A stretch of DNA of 64,000 bases from Cognatundibacterium curvum. GTDB taxonomy: Bacteria > Pseudomonadota > Gammaproteobacteria > Burkholderiales > Burkholderiaceae_D. Below, in pieces: positions 34,972 to 43,770 of this stretch (the stretch's first letter is position 1; each line of letters opens with the position of its first letter). Both the position numbers and the translations under genes were made by a program. Location of the stretch: the NCBI RefSeq assembly GCF_014284235.1, contig NZ_JACOGD010000010.1, positions 62,001 to 126,000 on the forward strand, given 5' to 3'. Below the pieces are notes generated by a model. The model made no database searches. It saw nothing but the letters and a program-made list of their open reading frames with translations, and was not told the origin of the DNA.

Positions 34972-35778
34972 ATGGCTACATTCTCTGTTTTGTCAGCAGC
35001 CCAAGCCTGCCGTTTCATGGCGCTGGCCTTGCTGGCTGGTCTGAGTGTCTGCAGTCAGCTGGCAATGGCGGCGACGCCGCAGGAAATTCTGGCGGCCAGT
35101 GATGCGATACGCAATCCTGATTTTCCTTTCGGTCTGACCAATACCCTGGTCGAATACCGCAAAGGCAAAGAGACCGACGCCAGCACACTGGCGATCTATT
35201 CCAAAGCCGATCCTAAAGGTGGCCAGTTCCGCAGCCTGGTGCGCTATCTGGCACCGGCACGCGATGCGAATAAGCTGATCCTGTTTAATGGTAAGGACAT
35301 GTGGTTCTTTGACCCGTCCAGCAAAGCCAGTATCCGGCTGTCACCGCAGCAGCGCTTGCTGGGGCAGGCGTCGAATGGGGATGTGGTGACGGTGAACTTT
35401 GCCAAGGATTATCAGGCGGTCAGTGCCAGTGAAGAAGACACGCAGGATGGCGAGCGCCAGAACCGTCGCAGCATCAAACTGGAACTGAATGCCGCCAATG
35501 ACAGTGCGAGCTACCACCGCATCGTGATGTGGGTAGACCAGTCCAGTATGCGTCCGATTAAGTCGCGTTTTTATTCCGAAAGCGGCAAGCTGCTGAAGAC
35601 CGCGTATTACCGCCGTTATCAGACGGTGTTCGGTGCCGAGCGGCCGACTGAAACCGTGATCATCGATGGTCTGGAACCGGACTGGGTCACCATCATGCGT
35701 TACAGCGACTGGGTAAAACGCGAAGTGCCTGAGACCTGGCTGCAACGCGATTATCTGCCACGCTTTAAGCCGGAATAA
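34972..35778 (+). CDS. LolA-like outer-membrane lipoprotein-sorting protein
   Basis: A protein of 268 aa with a signal peptide (VLSAAQACRFMALALLAGLS, cleavage near LAMAA). The mature part has LolA-like family features: short repeated beta-strands (QFRSLVRYLAPARDANKLIL, DMWFFDPSSKASIRLSPQQ), DYQAVSASEEDT, a region with YHRIVMWVDQSSMRPIKSRFYSESGKL, and a C-terminal WVTIMRYSDWV. This LolA_like class is found with ABC or RND exporters and is thought to carry a lipidic cargo through the periplasm. The ATG at 34972 (after AGGAAAATTC) starts ten bases past the permease stop. A 53-base longer frame upstream is not needed. Confidence 0.85.
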   Translation: MATFSVLSAAQACRFMALALLAGLSVCSQLAMAATPQEILAASDAIRNPDFPFGLTNTLVEYRKGKETDASTLAIYSKADPKGGQFRSLVRYLAPARDANKLILFNGKDMWFFDPSSKASIRLSPQQRLLGQASNGDVVTVNFAKDYQAVSASEEDTQDGERQNRRSIKLELNAANDSASYHRIVMWVDQSSMRPIKSRFYSESGKLLKTAYYRRYQTVFGAERPTETVIIDGLEPDWVTIMRYSDWVKREVPETWLQRDYLPRFKPE

Positions 35779-35779
35779 G

Positions 35780-37141
35780 ATGCCTGCCTCACAGTTGCGT
35801 TCAGCCCGCCACACCAGGCTGACACATCCAAACAGCGCGCTGCGCCTGGCTCTGCTGGCCGCTTTGCTGTGTAGCTCAGGTCTGACGCTGGCACAAACTG
35901 CGCCAGTGGAAGATCCTGATCTGGATGCGCTCAAGCTGGCCGATACCATGGTCAAAGCGCCGGAAGCACCGCGTGCCTGGCGCTTTTACGCTGAGGCGGG
36001 TGCCGGTGCGCAGCAACTGCGCCAGAGCAGTGGTCAAACCCGTGAGCAGCAGGAGCAGCGGCTTTCGTTTGATCTGCAATGGGATCTGAGCCTGCACCAA
36101 CAATGGCGCTTGCTGCTGGCCGACCGGCTGGACCTCAACTGGCCCGCCAACAGCAAAGGCGAACACGCGGTCAATACGCTCAAAGAAGCCTATCTGAGCT
36201 GGAAGCCGCAAGACAGCCAGCTGTTGGATGTGGGGCGCATCAATGTGCGCAATGGCGTGGCCTATGGCTATAACCCGGTCGATTTTTTCAAGGAGGGCGC
36301 GGTGCGCTCACTGGTCTCGATTGATCCGGCCAGCCTGAAAGAAAACCGCCAGGGCAGCATCATGCTGCGCGCCCAGCAATTATGGGATGGCGGCTCCGCC
36401 ACGCTGATTGCAGCACCGCGCCTGGCCGATGCCAGCCCGCAGTCTGGCTGGAATCCGGATGTGGGGGCGACTAATCACAGCGACCGCTATATGCTGGTGC
36501 TGAGTCAGAAAGTCGCCGACTTCTCGCCGCAATTCCTGATCATGCAGCAGCGTCATCAGCCTGCGCAGTTTGGTGCCACGATTTCCGGTCTGGTCAATGA
36601 TGCGACCGTGACCTATCTGGAATGGGCCGGTGGTCACAGCACCCCGCTGCTGGATCAGGTCGTGCAAAACACAGCGTTGCGGCCGTTCGCAGAACAGCAA
36701 AGCGGACAAACAGCCTGGCATAATCAATGGGCAGCCGGTGTCAGCTATACCACACAGAATAAACTGACCCTGACTGCCGAGCTGCATATCAATGGACGTG
36801 CGGTGGATCAGGATGGCTGGGACAGGCTGCAACGCGGGCCTTTGCCGCTGTACGCCGCGTACCGCAATGCCGCGCAACTGGCACAGCAAAGCCCGACCCG
36901 GCAGCAATTGTTTTTGTATGCAAGCTGGCAGGACGCACTGATCTCTCACCTCGACCTCAGCGCCATGCTGAACCGCGACCAGCAAGACGCGAGCAAACGC
37001 CTGTGGCTGGAAGCCCGCTATCACCAGGGCAAACTGGACGTCGCCCTGCAATGGCAAAAAAACAGCGGCAGCGCCTTGAGTCAGTATGGCGCGATCAATA
37101 CCGAATCCGGCTGGCGCGTGCTGCTCAGGCAGTATTTTTGA
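35780..37141 (+). CDS. Outer-membrane beta-barrel protein (porin-like)
   Basis: A protein of 453 aa with an N-terminal signal (basic stretch, then LRLALLAALLCSSGLTLAQT). The mature chain alternates hydrophobic residues in short strands (LSFDLQWDLSLHQQWRLLL, AYLSWKPQDSQLLDVGRIN, WAAGVSYTTQNKLTLTAELH) and ends in LLRQYF with a terminal Phe, the outer-membrane insertion signal. Length suggests a barrel of about 16-18 strands. The family is not named with confidence; it resembles the porin-like partner of LolA_like exporters. It starts one base after the LolA-like gene stop and ends the operon at a strong terminator. Confidence 0.8.
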   Translation: MPASQLRSARHTRLTHPNSALRLALLAALLCSSGLTLAQTAPVEDPDLDALKLADTMVKAPEAPRAWRFYAEAGAGAQQLRQSSGQTREQQEQRLSFDLQWDLSLHQQWRLLLADRLDLNWPANSKGEHAVNTLKEAYLSWKPQDSQLLDVGRINVRNGVAYGYNPVDFFKEGAVRSLVSIDPASLKENRQGSIMLRAQQLWDGGSATLIAAPRLADASPQSGWNPDVGATNHSDRYMLVLSQKVADFSPQFLIMQQRHQPAQFGATISGLVNDATVTYLEWAGGHSTPLLDQVVQNTALRPFAEQQSGQTAWHNQWAAGVSYTTQNKLTLTAELHINGRAVDQDGWDRLQRGPLPLYAAYRNAAQLAQQSPTRQQLFLYASWQDALISHLDLSAMLNRDQQDASKRLWLEARYHQGKLDVALQWQKNSGSALSQYGAINTESGWRVLLRQYF

Positions 37142-37162
37142 GTTTATGCGTATCGGACTAAG

Positions 37163-37201
37163 GCGGGAGGGCGCTCAGCTTGGGCGCTCTCCCGCTTTTT
37201 T
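37163..37201 (+). terminator. Rho-independent terminator of the ABC/LolA-like/OMP operon
   Basis: GCGGGAGGGCGC pairs with GCGCTCTCCCGC at 11 of 12 positions around a short loop and is followed by six or seven Ts. It lies 20 bases past the stop of the OMP gene and also separates it from the convergent protease gene. Confidence 0.9.
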
Positions 37202-37203
37202 AC

Positions 37204-38142
37204 CTAAGTTGCCGGGAATTTGGCGATATACAGCTGACGGCTACCCATAGAAAACAATGCCCGGTGATGCATTAAAAAATCTTTGCCCAGTAAAATCTCT
37301 ATGGTTCCGTTATCGTTTACAGGAAGCTGACTGATCATGATCTTTTGATTTTTTAAAATCAGTTCACCAATTTTTACTTCATCCAGTGTCGTCGTCCAAG
37401 TCTTTTCTTTTCCTGTGCCCGCGCCAACGGCTGTTCCTCCTTGTGTCAGTGTGCCGGAGGCAGGATCTATTCCGATACGCTTTGCGGCAACCGTACTTAA
37501 CATAGAACGTTCGGCCGCTGTATCGATAATAGCGACAAATTTTTCGTTGTTAATCGTGATGACAAAATGCGGCCTATCATCGTTTTTGTCCGCTTCCAAA
37601 AACGGGACAGCAGTCGTTGCCCATGCTGGTGCAGGATAGGTTGTGCAATTCTTTGCACGGTAAAATTTAATTTCTTTTTGCTGTAAGTTGATTTCTAAGT
37701 CTGATTGCAATAAGTAATCTGCGCCGGCAATTGCATCAAAATAGGGTGTGAAACCCATGCCATTTAATACGAACAGGTAAGGCTTATCTACGCGGATGTT
37801 ACCTATTGCCAGACTGTTGAGTTTGGTCACTGAACGGCTGGTTGATCCACCTATGCCGTTTATGGTACTGCTGGGTTTTCCTACAAAAAGATTAAATTTC
37901 TCTGCCGCCTCCGGCATGATATAGGTCAGGTTTGCACCTGTATCCAATAACAGTGTTGCCGGTTTTTGATTGATTTCGCCCTCAATGATTGGCAGGCGAT
38001 TTCCACTTCCAAACGAAACGGGCAGGCTTGATAAAACCTCATATTCACACATAGCCTCCTGTGCAGATACCTGATTCGTAGCCAGCAATTCCAGGCTAAG
38101 CAGGCAGATCATTAAAAGCGAATTCTTGATTGTTCTCTTCAT
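37204..38142 (-). CDS. Exported retropepsin-like aspartic protease (two domains)
   Basis: A protein of 312 aa with a signal peptide (MKRTIKNSLLMICLLSLELL, cleavage near VSAQE). Two retropepsin-like domains: the first has the active-site motif LLLDTGANLTYI with a later IAGADYL; the second has AIIDTAAERSML, where the second Gly of DTG is replaced by Ala. A working aspartic protease needs two DTG/DSG-type motifs, so one domain may be structural, or the A variant still functional. The start at 38142 begins the signal peptide; a longer frame reaches 38262. Lower GC than neighbours. Natural substrate unknown. Confidence 0.75.
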   Translation of the reverse strand: MKRTIKNSLLMICLLSLELLATNQVSAQEAMCEYEVLSSLPVSFGSGNRLPIIEGEINQKPATLLLDTGANLTYIMPEAAEKFNLFVGKPSSTINGIGGSTSRSVTKLNSLAIGNIRVDKPYLFVLNGMGFTPYFDAIAGADYLLQSDLEINLQQKEIKFYRAKNCTTYPAPAWATTAVPFLEADKNDDRPHFVITINNEKFVAIIDTAAERSMLSTVAAKRIGIDPASGTLTQGGTAVGAGTGKEKTWTTTLDEVKIGELILKNQKIMISQLPVNDNGTIEILLGKDFLMHHRALFSMGSRQLYIAKFPAT

Positions 38143-38378
38143 ATTTTGGGTATACACAGGCGGTTGAATTAAAAAAAATACGGTGGTGTGAAATATAGCT
38201 GTTTTATTAAAATTATTAAAATTAATAAAATTAAAAGTGTTTGAAGAGCTTCGATACTTCAAAAATGGGATTTCAAATGGATATCCCCGACTCTAGCCTT
38301 AGACTGCACCCAACGTGGTTTTTTTGTACGGAATTGCAGATACACATCAATTTGATTTTGTAGTTCCTACCATATCTA

Positions 38379-38409
38379 ATATAGTAGATGTATATTCTTA
38401 TATAGTAGA
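38379..38409 (+). promoter_or_regulatory. Direct repeat (ATATAGTAGA x2) upstream of XRE regulator
   Basis: ATATAGTAGA at 38379-38388 recurs at 38400-38409, a 21-base spacing (two helical turns). The region is AT-rich and directly precedes the regulator start at 38414, so it is a candidate autoregulatory operator. Confidence 0.4.
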
Positions 38410-38413
38410 AATT

Positions 38414-38977
38414 ATGGATGTTAATCAACTCATTGCTCACCGGATAAGCGCGCTGCGTGATGCCCGCGGCTGGTCGTTGGATGGTCTTGCGCAACGCAGT
38501 GGGGTCAGCCGTTCCACGATTTCGCTGATAGAGCGGGCGGCGACCAGTCCTACTGCCGTGGTTCTGGATAAGCTGGCCTTAGCATTAGGTGTGACGCTGG
38601 GTTCCTTGTTTGAAGCAGAACCGGCGGTGACTTCACCTCCTTCTCCATTACAGTCGGCTGCGCAGCAAATTGTGTGGACAGACCCCGAGTCGGGTTATAC
38701 CCGTCGTCAGTTATCTCCGCCCGGACTATCACCGTTGCATCTGGTTGAAGTTGAATTCCCGGCCGGGCAGACGGTTCACTATGAAAATCTGCATCAGGAA
38801 CTGGATATTGCGCAGCAGGTCTGGCTGATATCCGGTCAGATGCGCATACAGGTGGGGGCGCTCAGTTATCTGCTGCTTGCTGGCGATTGTCTGGCAATGT
38901 CACTCAACGAGGCAATCACTTATCACAACCCTGGTCAGTGCAGCGCGCATTATCTGGTTGCGCTGATTAAGCCATGA
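38414..38977 (+). CDS. XRE-family transcriptional regulator with cupin domain
   Basis: A protein of 187 aa. An N-terminal helix-turn-helix (ARGWSLDGLAQRSGVSRST, then ISLIERAATSPT) is followed by a C-terminal cupin-2 domain (LVEVEFPAGQTVHYEN and LISGQMRIQVGALSYLLLAGD). Such XRE-cupin proteins often sense small molecules and control a neighbouring enzyme gene. Here the next gene is a GNAT acetyltransferase, 60 bases away, so the pair probably forms a regulated unit. The start at 38414 is in the AT-rich region; the track of longer frame to 38315 lacks a ribosome binding site. Confidence 0.88.
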   Translation: MDVNQLIAHRISALRDARGWSLDGLAQRSGVSRSTISLIERAATSPTAVVLDKLALALGVTLGSLFEAEPAVTSPPSPLQSAAQQIVWTDPESGYTRRQLSPPGLSPLHLVEVEFPAGQTVHYENLHQELDIAQQVWLISGQMRIQVGALSYLLLAGDCLAMSLNEAITYHNPGQCSAHYLVALIKP

Positions 38978-39037
38978 CATTTGCACAGCGCTGTCTGGCA
39001 TTGCATTTCAAGAAAAATAAAGCAAAGGAGAAAATGG

Positions 39038-39592
39038 ATGAACTACAGAATCTGCAGTTGGGATGCGCAGCAGGCGCAGGCGTATTGCGCTGAATTGAGT
39101 GAAATCTTATGTGATTGCGTAGAGGGCGGGGCTTCGGTCAGCTTTATGGCTGGCCTGAGTTTGCAGCGTGCGCATGCATTCTGGCAAGGTGTGGTGCAAG
39201 GGTTGGCGGCGGGTGAGCGGCATTTGCTGGTTGCCTTGGAAGGACCCGAACCTCGTGATGGTCTGCACACGCGTGAACGTGTGTTGGGCACGGTGCAGCT
39301 GGTCACTGCGATGCCTGACAATCAGCCGCATCGGGCCGATTTGTCCAAGATGCTGGTACACCGGCGCGCGCGTCGTCAGGGGATTGCGGCAGCCTTGCTG
39401 AGCGCAGCAGAACAGCGGGCGCGCGAACTGGGCAAGACTTGTATCGTGCTCGATACCGAAACCGGTGGTGATGCAGAACGTTTGTATGCGCGTGCTGGCT
39501 GGACGCAGGCCGGACAGATTCCGGATTTTGCGCTGAAGCCGGATGGCCGTCTGTGCAGCACGACTTTGTTTTATAAATTGCTCGCGGTCTGA
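39038..39592 (+). CDS. GNAT-family N-acetyltransferase
   Basis: A protein of 184 aa with GNAT motifs: strand 4 VLGTVQLVTAMPDNQPH, acetyl-CoA loop VHRRARRQGIAAALL (R/Q-x-x-G-x-A/G at about residues 107-121), and motif B CIVLDTETGGDAERLYARAGW. The ATG at 39038 follows AAAGGAGAAAATGG. Substrate unknown, but the neighbouring XRE-cupin regulator suggests a small-molecule or toxin detoxification role. Confidence 0.85.
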   Translation: MNYRICSWDAQQAQAYCAELSEILCDCVEGGASVSFMAGLSLQRAHAFWQGVVQGLAAGERHLLVALEGPEPRDGLHTRERVLGTVQLVTAMPDNQPHRADLSKMLVHRRARRQGIAAALLSAAEQRARELGKTCIVLDTETGGDAERLYARAGWTQAGQIPDFALKPDGRLCSTTLFYKLLAV

Positions 39593-39796
39593 AATGATGC
39601 AGCGACCGTGCCGTGTTTGCTTCCGGTAAATTTCAGCGTCGATTACCGTGTCTGATGTGTGTGGCTTTTGCCTACAATGCGCAGCGATGTAGCCGCCCTG
39701 CTGCCATGCGCATACAGCGTAGACAGCAGGCTATGGCCGGGTGGCAGAGGAGATAGGCTTGCTCTGCACCATAACTGCTCAGAAAGGACGATTAGC

Positions 39797-40594
39797 ATGA
39801 CGATGGATGTAGTGGATTATCGGATTTACGGCGACGATATGCAGTTCGTGGAAATCGAACTCGATCCGCACGAGGCCGCAGTTGGGGAAGCCGGTGCCAT
39901 GTTTTACATGGAAGATGGCATACAGATGGAAACCATTTTCGGGGATGGATCGGCATCGCAAAGCGGTTTATTCGGCAAGCTGATGGGCGCCGGTAAACGT
40001 CTGGTCACGGGTGAATCTATGTTCACCACTGTGTTCACTAATCAGGATGGCATGTCCAAGCGCCGGGTCGCATTTGGTGCCTCCTTCCCGGGCAAGATCC
40101 TGCCTATGCATCTGGGTCAGTTAGGTGGCACGCTTTTGTGTCAGAAAGATGCTTTCCTGTGCGCGGCTAAGGGCGTCTCGCTGGGCATAGGTTTCCAGAA
40201 GCGTCTGGGTGCAGGCTTCTTTGGTGGCGAAGGATTTGTGCTGCAAAAACTGGAAGGCGATGGTCTGGCTTTTGTACATGCCGGTGGTGCGATTATAGAA
40301 AAGACTCTGCAACCGGGTCAGACTCTGCGTGTCGATACCGGCTGTGTGGTGGCGTTCACACCTGATGTGGATTTCGATATCCAGTTTGTCGGTGGTGTGA
40401 AAACCGCGCTGTTTGGTGGTGAGGGTCTGTTCTTTGCCACGCTGCGCGGCCCCGGTAAAGTCTGGCTGCAATCGCTGCCTTTATCCCGCCTCGCGAACCG
40501 TATAGTAGCGGCCTCGCAGATGGGCGGTGGCAAAGGTGGTGAACAGGGCTCGGTGTTAGGCGGACTCGGTAACCTGTTTGAAAACGACCGCTGA
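39797..40594 (+). CDS. AIM24-family protein (TIGR00266)
   Basis: A protein of 265 aa with a Gly-rich beta-structure that matches TIGR00266/AIM24 proteins: [58 protein letters not shown] and [14 protein letters not shown] ([16 protein letters not shown]). The C-terminus is Gly-rich and ends in LFENDR. Function is unknown; the mitochondrial homologue AIM24 affects membrane organisation. The start ATG 39797 follows AAAGGACG. A terminator follows at 40630. The gap 39593-39796 shows only an unpaired CCTGCTG/CAGCAGG pair. Confidence 0.85.
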   Translation: MTMDVVDYRIYGDDMQFVEIELDPHEAAVGEAGAMFYMEDGIQMETIFGDGSASQSGLFGKLMGAGKRLVTGESMFTTVFTNQDGMSKRRVAFGASFPGKILPMHLGQLGGTLLCQKDAFLCAAKGVSLGIGFQKRLGAGFFGGEGFVLQKLEGDGLAFVHAGGAIIEKTLQPGQTLRVDTGCVVAFTPDVDFDIQFVGGVKTALFGGEGLFFATLRGPGKVWLQSLPLSRLANRIVAASQMGGGKGGEQGSVLGGLGNLFENDR

Positions 40595-40629
40595 TTTTTG
40601 CGTATCGCATACTGCAATTCTCCCTTCTG

Positions 40630-40661
40630 TCCCGGCACTCCCTCTGCCGGGATTTTTTTTT
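40630..40661 (+). terminator. Rho-independent terminator after AIM24-family gene
   Basis: TCCCGGCA and TGCCGGGA form an eight-base stem around a seven-base loop, followed by a run of nine Ts. Confidence 0.9.
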
Positions 40662-40793
40662 GCATACCGAGTACCAATGCACGACAGACCCGTGTATGGA
40701 TGTGTCAGGCTGAATTGCTCTTGCCAGAATATTGTTTCTTTTAACATCCCCGTATCCTATGATGTGCCAGTTTAGGCGCAGAATTTTTCACTC

Positions 40794-40858
40794 AGAAACG
40801 GTACGCAAAAACGGTACGCAAAAACGGTACTCAAAAACGGTACTCAAAAACGGTACTC
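40794..40858 (+). repeat. 13-bp tandem repeat, five copies
   Basis: Five head-to-tail copies of a 13-base unit (AAAAACGGTACTC, with the first two reading GC where the last three read TC, and the first starting AG). It lies in the region between a terminator and the serine hydrolase gene, ending 21 bases before the ATG at 40879. Each unit holds CGGTAC. Unit number could vary by slippage. The rest of the 40662-40878 gap shows no gene. Confidence 0.85.
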
Positions 40859-40878
40859 ACCTATGGAGCAGGGCAACG

Positions 40879-42066
40879 ATGTTCAAACACATCTCTTGTT
40901 TGGTTTTTTCAGGACTGGCCAGCTTCACTGTTGGCATGGTACAGGCGGCGGACACGGTCACATTAAGTGCAGCCGATCAGCAATTGAGGCAAGAGGTCGG
41001 CGCTTTACTGCAAAAGAAATGTGAGCGCGATGAATTTTCCGGTGCAGTGCTGATTGCAAAGCATGGCCAGGTGTTATTTGAATCGGTGTGCGGTGAAGCC
41101 AGCCAGCGCTACCATGTGCCGAATAAGCTGGATACAAAATTCAATATCGCCTCAGTCGGTAAGATGTTCACGGCGGTGGCGATCGCGCAGCTGGTGGAAG
41201 CAGGACGCCTTAGTTACGATGATAAGCTGGACAAATTCCTCGATGCGAGCTGGTTGCCAGCCGCAGTCAGCAAACGCATCACGGTAGGCCAGTTGCTCAA
41301 CCATACCAGCGGCTTGCCTGAATTTCTGAGCCGGGCCAAAGCGCGTCACAGCTCACGCGCCATGTATAAAGAATTGGTGGACATGAAGCCGCTGCTGGAA
41401 GGATTGACGCCATCCTTTCCGCCCGGAACACGCTATTCGTATAGCAATACCGGTTATCTGCTGCTCGGTGCCATCATAGAAAAACTGAGTGGCGAAAATT
41501 ATTTTTCCTATGTGCGCCAGCATATCTACCAGCCAGCAGGCATGCAAAATTCCGACAGCTATGCGCTGGATGACCCGGTCGACAATCTGGCAATGGGTTA
41601 TATGGATATCCAAAAAAACTCAGGACGCAGGCAGGAAAGCAGTTTTGAAGGTCTGCTCAGAGGCAGTGCATTTGGTTGCGGCTATTCCACGCTACATGAT
41701 TTACTGCGCTTTTCTGCAGCGCTGAACAACGGCAGCCTGCTGAAGCCAGAGAGTCTGCAAGTCTTATGGCAAAACCATACACCAGGGAATATGACCATGT
41801 CTAAGTATGACTATGGTTATGGTTTCCAATTGCATTCCGGCGACGCCGGGCGGGTGGTCGGGCATAGCGGACATTTTACGGGCGCGCGGGCGAATTTTGA
41901 TATGTATCAGGACGCGGGCTATGTCGTCATCCTGTTATCGAATTATGAGCTGAAATTTCCGCTGGCTGAGGACATTGAGGACTTGATTGTGCAGGCAAAA
42001 GCGCAGACAAAAGGGCAGGCAAATACCGTCAGTCAGACGCAGCCTTTACATGCATCAGGCAAGTAA
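40879..42066 (+). CDS. Class C beta-lactamase family serine hydrolase
   Basis: A protein of 395 aa with a signal peptide (MFKHISCLVFSGLASFTVGM, cleavage near VQAAD). The active-site SxxK is in FNIASVGKMFTAV, the YxN motif in RYSYSNTGYLLLG and the third motif in VGHSGHFTG. Such proteins include esterases, DD-peptidases and beta-lactamases, and this one has the general esterase/peptidase features rather than an evident resistance enzyme. The ATG at 40879 follows ATGGAGCAGGG. An uninterrupted in-frame extension through the tandem repeat exists, so a longer N-terminus is formally possible but would lose the signal peptide. Confidence 0.85.
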   Translation: MFKHISCLVFSGLASFTVGMVQAADTVTLSAADQQLRQEVGALLQKKCERDEFSGAVLIAKHGQVLFESVCGEASQRYHVPNKLDTKFNIASVGKMFTAVAIAQLVEAGRLSYDDKLDKFLDASWLPAAVSKRITVGQLLNHTSGLPEFLSRAKARHSSRAMYKELVDMKPLLEGLTPSFPPGTRYSYSNTGYLLLGAIIEKLSGENYFSYVRQHIYQPAGMQNSDSYALDDPVDNLAMGYMDIQKNSGRRQESSFEGLLRGSAFGCGYSTLHDLLRFSAALNNGSLLKPESLQVLWQNHTPGNMTMSKYDYGYGFQLHSGDAGRVVGHSGHFTGARANFDMYQDAGYVVILLSNYELKFPLAEDIEDLIVQAKAQTKGQANTVSQTQPLHASGK

Positions 42067-42099
42067 GGAAAACTAAGGAGAAATCAGCAGCACATCAGC

Positions 42100-42130
42100 G
42101 CCCCAAAAGTGGATGTCTGACTTTTGGGGC
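42100..42130. terminator. Bidirectional hairpin between convergent genes
   Basis: GCCCCAAAAGT pairs perfectly with ACTTTTGGGGC (11 bases) around nine bases. It lies 34 bases past the serine hydrolase stop and 48 bases past the gshA stop. The arms hold A and T runs, which could serve termination both ways. Confidence 0.7.
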
Positions 42131-42140
42131 TCATCTTCTG

Positions 42141-42158
42141 CTTAGGCTTAGGCTTAGG
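42141..42158. repeat. Hexamer tandem repeat (CTTAGG x3)
   Basis: Three exact head-to-tail copies of CTTAGG, just past the gshA stop. The function is unknown; it could be a slippage site. Confidence 0.6.
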
Positions 42159-42177
42159 CTGAGCTGTGGTACTACAC

Positions 42178-43770
42178 TCAATTCTCGCAGCAGAGCTGCG
42201 ACGACGTACGTGAGCGGTAATCCTCGATGAACTCATCAAAGCTGCCAGTTTGCTCTTGCTCCATCTGCGTCTGCTCAGCAATCGAAGCCTGTGCCAGATT
42301 GCTGAAGTAAGCGCGTTCTGCTGCGCTCGGTGGGCGTGCGCGGAAATCCGCTGCGAGTTGCTGGCTTTGTTTCAATGCAAAGCGTGGGAACGAATTGCCT
42401 TCCGCTGCGATTGCGCGCAATACCTGAGCCGATGGCGTCAGATCCGGATTGTCCAGGCGCGCCAGTTGTTGCTGCAGGCTGGCCTGATGGGCATTGCCGC
42501 CGCGCTGCTGATCGAGCAAGGCCGCAACCGGTGCGATTTGCGACAGTAATTCCTTGCCCCAGTCTTGCAAGCTGATGGACTGACCCTGACGCTGCAATTG
42601 CAGACCCGGACGACGGCCTTCTTTCACGGTGGCGGCAAAGTTAGCGGTGTTTTCTTCGCCTTCCGCTTCATTGGTGAGCGGGCTGTCATTAAGTGCGCAA
42701 AACAACAGGAAGGCATCCAGGAAGCGTGCTGTTTCCAGGTTGATGCCCAGGGGGTCAAATGGATTGACGTCCATGCAGCGTACTTCCACATACTGCACAC
42801 CGCGCGCGCACAGTGCTTCGATTGGGCGTTCACCGGTACGGATCACGCGTTTAGGCCGTATGGTGGCGTAAAACTCATTTTCTATTTGCAGCACATTGGT
42901 GTTGATCTGTACCCATTCCCCGTTCTGACGCGTGCCCAGTGCCGCATACGGTGCATAGGGTTTGCGCACGGCCATCGACAGGCTGCGCATGTAATCAAGC
43001 AGGGTGTTATACGGCGGTACCAGACCATCCTGGGCATTATTCTGATAGCCCAGATCGCTCATGCGCAGGCTGGTCGCATACGGCAGATACAGCGTGTCTT
43101 CTGACAAACTTTCCAGCTGATGGGCGCGGCCACGCAGGAAGCCGGTTGCCAGTGCCGGTGAGGCACCGAACAGATACATCAGCAGCCAGCTGTAGCGGTG
43201 GAAGTTACGTATCAGCGCAACATAGTGTTCCGACTGAATATGCATCGCATCGCCACGGGTTTGCTCCGCCTGGGCCAGTACCTGCCAGAGTTGTTCCGAC
43301 AAAGAATAGTTGTAATGGATACCGGCGATGCATTGCATGGATTTACCATAACGCAGTGCCAGACCGCGCCGGTACACATGTTTGATCATGCCTATGTGAG
43401 ACTGGCCATACCAGGCGATATCGATGTCTTTTTCATCTGGCAGCACGCCAGGCATGGATTGGCTCCACAAAATTTCATCACCGAGTTCGGCATGCACAAA
43501 GCGGTGTATCTGATCCAGTTTTTCCAGCGCCGTTGCGATATCGGTTTCTGCCGGGGTGATGAATTCCATCAGTGCTTCGGCATAATCGGTGGTGATTTGC
43601 GGATGGGTCAGGGTGGAGCCCAGTTGCTGCGGATGCCCGCGGCGGGATAATTGCCCATCCTGGCCCACGCGCAGGGTTTCGCGCTCTATGCCGCGCAGGC
43701 CCTGGCTTAGCAAGGGCCTATGGGTGGATTGTCCGAGTAATTCCAGGCGATGTTGTAACAGTTGGCTCAC
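42178..43770 (-). CDS. gshA: Glutamate-cysteine ligase
   Basis: A protein of 530 aa of the E. coli-type glutamate-cysteine ligase, the first step of glutathione synthesis. Signatures: GLRGIERETLRVGQDG, ITTDYAEALMEFITP, HYNYSL, NFHRYSWLLMYLFGASPA, IQINTNVLQIENEFYATIRPKR and VEVRCMDVNPFDP. Length is normal. The 398-base stretch upstream (43771-44168) has only small hairpins (CGAAAT-TTGC-ATTTCG near 43992) and no other gene; its promoter must lie there. Glutathione may serve the HCCA-isomerase-like protein at 13931. Confidence 0.95.
   Translation of the reverse strand: MSQLLQHRLELLGQSTHRPLLSQGLRGIERETLRVGQDGQLSRRGHPQQLGSTLTHPQITTDYAEALMEFITPAETDIATALEKLDQIHRFVHAELGDEILWSQSMPGVLPDEKDIDIAWYGQSHIGMIKHVYRRGLALRYGKSMQCIAGIHYNYSLSEQLWQVLAQAEQTRGDAMHIQSEHYVALIRNFHRYSWLLMYLFGASPALATGFLRGRAHQLESLSEDTLYLPYATSLRMSDLGYQNNAQDGLVPPYNTLLDYMRSLSMAVRKPYAPYAALGTRQNGEWVQINTNVLQIENEFYATIRPKRVIRTGERPIEALCARGVQYVEVRCMDVNPFDPLGINLETARFLDAFLLFCALNDSPLTNEAEGEENTANFAATVKEGRRPGLQLQRQGQSISLQDWGKELLSQIAPVAALLDQQRGGNAHQASLQQQLARLDNPDLTPSAQVLRAIAAEGNSFPRFALKQSQQLAADFRARPPSAAERAYFSNLAQASIAEQTQMEQEQTGSFDEFIEDYRSRTSSQLCCEN

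Noticed and set aside
40794-40858. CRISPR-like array
   Set aside because: Units are 13 bases, directly adjacent, with no spacers and no cas genes in the window.
42565-43104. 179-aa plus-strand frame opposite gshA
   Set aside because: Antisense to a strongly conserved enzyme with no domain of its own.
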